From positions 382,501 to 446,500 of the forward strand of contig JAAOOA010000262.1 of NCBI GenBank assembly GCA_012861695.1: a stretch of DNA of 64,000 bases. Direction: 5' to 3'. This stretch comes from Trematomus loennbergii (taxonomy: Eukaryota > Chordata > Actinopteri > Perciformes > Nototheniidae). The translations under genes were made by a program, and so were the position numbers. Under the pieces are notes generated by a model, which saw only the letters and a program-made list of their open reading frames with translations, was not told the DNA's origin and searched no databases. Numbering within the stretch: the first letter of the stretch is position 1; each line of letters begins with the position of its first letter. Below are positions 63,021 through 64,000 of the stretch, one piece after another.

Positions 63021-63445
63021 TACATATTTCCATGTAAACAATCAGAGAAAGTTCAAAGTGTTTAGCGTTTTTCTCGTGTTATTAAAGGACGATTTGGAAA
63101 TGTATAGCCTTGAAATTCACATTTTTAGGACATAAACTGGTATCAATGGGAATATATCGATAAAGGGATGACACCAACAGCAGGGTGTTGTAGAAAATAA
63201 CCCATTCTGACCTCTTTCTGTTGCAGAACTACTTTGTTGTCGAGCAGCGTATCACTACGTCTGCCATTTTCCATGTAAAACATCAGAAAACGGTTTAAAT
63301 GTTAGTCCCGTTATTAAAAGGACAATTTCAAACCTAAAGTTCAGATGTGTTGGATATACAGTGGCATTGATAGGGATATATGATGAGTGGATGACATGAA
63401 GCTGTTAACACCAATTAAAACATGTCTCAGAACTACTTTGTTATA
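63021..63445 (+). repeat. Diverged two-copy tandem duplication
   Basis: TTTCCATGTAAACAATCAGA…TTATTAAAGGAC…GGGATGACACC…CAGAACTACTTTGTTGT (63021-63240) recurs as TTTCCATGTAAAACATCAGA…TTATTAAAAGGAC…GTGGATGACATG…CAGAACTACTTTGTTAT (63267-63445). Confidence 0.75.
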
Positions 63446-63792
63446 TCCCTACGCCTGCCTCTCGTATCACGGCGCCTATCTGAAGCAGAACAGGAGGCAG
63501 CAGCCTGTTTGCACAAACACCACTTCTTCCAAATCTGCATTTTTCCCTCTCTGTTGTAATGTTCTTGAGTTTGATTAATAATATCTGTTGGGAACAACCA
63601 GAAAAACAATCTGAGTGTTTTTCTTCTTCAAGTCACACCAAGCTGCACGAAAGGCTTGTTCGTGAGGCTCGGGTAGAAACATGTCAGTATGTTTTAACAA
63701 ACCGTAGGAAACATGGACAGATGATTCATGATATCATCTGGTCGTGGTTTTGTTGAGCTGGATAATCTCCACATATTAACCCACTTTATGAT

Positions 63793-64000
63793 CTTTGAGG
63801 TAAAAAGCTAACGTAAGGTTTTAAAGGAACTAGGCTAAGCTAAAGGCGGCTAATGTTGACAATAGAAGTTCCGGACATTCACCAGTGGGTTATTTACTGA
63901 CGTATTGTAACCACAAACAAAAAGCCATGGACTATATGAGACGAGGGAACAAGAAGATTTGTAAAATGCTGACTCATTCCTGGGCTTTAGGACTCATTCC
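63793..64000 (-). repeat. Partial inverted copy of the 19513-20705 dispersed element
   Basis: On the minus strand this reads CAGGAATGAGTCAGCATTTTA…CAGTAAATAACCCACTGGTGA…CAACATTAGCCGCCTTTAGC, matching the flank and a single unit core of the 72-bp array at 19.5-20.7 kb. Only one unit is present, so this copy was not expanded. It runs off the window edge. Confidence 0.8.

Overview
The window looks like vertebrate nuclear DNA, most likely from a spiny-rayed (percomorph-type) teleost fish. The signs are: one protein-coding gene with long GT-AG introns; very many CA/TG microsatellites; tRNA-derived SINE and L2-type LINE tails; hAT-like and TTAA-flanked non-autonomous DNA transposons; and several kilobase-scale minisatellites. 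I see no operons, phage, CRISPR, rRNA or functional tRNA. Species cannot be assigned.

The only gene I can support is protocadherin-1 (pcdh1, delta-1 protocadherin) on the + strand. A probable untranslated first exon and promoter lie at about 27.0-27.7 kb. It is followed by a roughly 21.9-kb intron, a first coding exon (49570-50400; ATG at 49592; signal peptide, EC1, EC2), a 6.3-kb phase-0 intron and a large coding exon (56739-58975; EC3-EC7, transmembrane segment, cytoplasmic conserved motifs). The last exon contains an internal splice donor at 58915/58916. Read-through gives a short tail ending at 58975. Splicing there would lead to a longer tail whose exons lie beyond the window. The coding sequence is interrupted by five apparent single-base losses, all in the same direction, while the protein stays strongly protocadherin-1-like. 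I read these as sequence or assembly deletions, not as a dead gene. The same deletion bias appears in the minisatellites and dinucleotide repeats.

Region by region: 0-2.2 kb is AT-rich non-coding DNA with a repeat end. 2.2-6.9 kb is a TTAA-flanked element carrying a 57-bp tandem array of about 77 units. 9-12.3 kb has a SINE and split arrays of a 14-bp unit. 13.6-14.4 kb is a ~56-bp array, 16.2-17.7 kb a G-rich ~50-bp array, and 19.4 kb a perfect 35-bp hairpin. 19.5-20.7 kb is an element with 14 copies of a 72-bp unit. 20.8-21.7 and 24.3-24.9 kb are two related TTAA-type elements. 22.4-25.7 kb is microsatellite-rich. 27-27.7 kb is the putative pcdh1 promoter and exon 1. 28.9-30.1 kb holds a four-copy tandem duplication. 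32.6-40 kb has dense CA/TG tracts and a TIR element. 40.3-45.8 kb is a second 57-bp array of about 96 units, inverted relative to the first and with matching flanks. The 50.4-56.7 kb intron holds nested hAT-like elements, one carrying telomere-like repeats and a BED zinc-finger remnant. 59-60.8 kb is the inferred short-isoform 3' UTR with a G26 tract, and 61-64 kb holds small tandem duplications and a partial repeat.

I do not see a convincing new gene system. The most notable structural features are the inverted pair of 57-bp arrays bracketing the putative pcdh1 promoter, the recurrent expansion of tandem units inside mobile-element copies, and the perfect hairpin at 19.4 kb.
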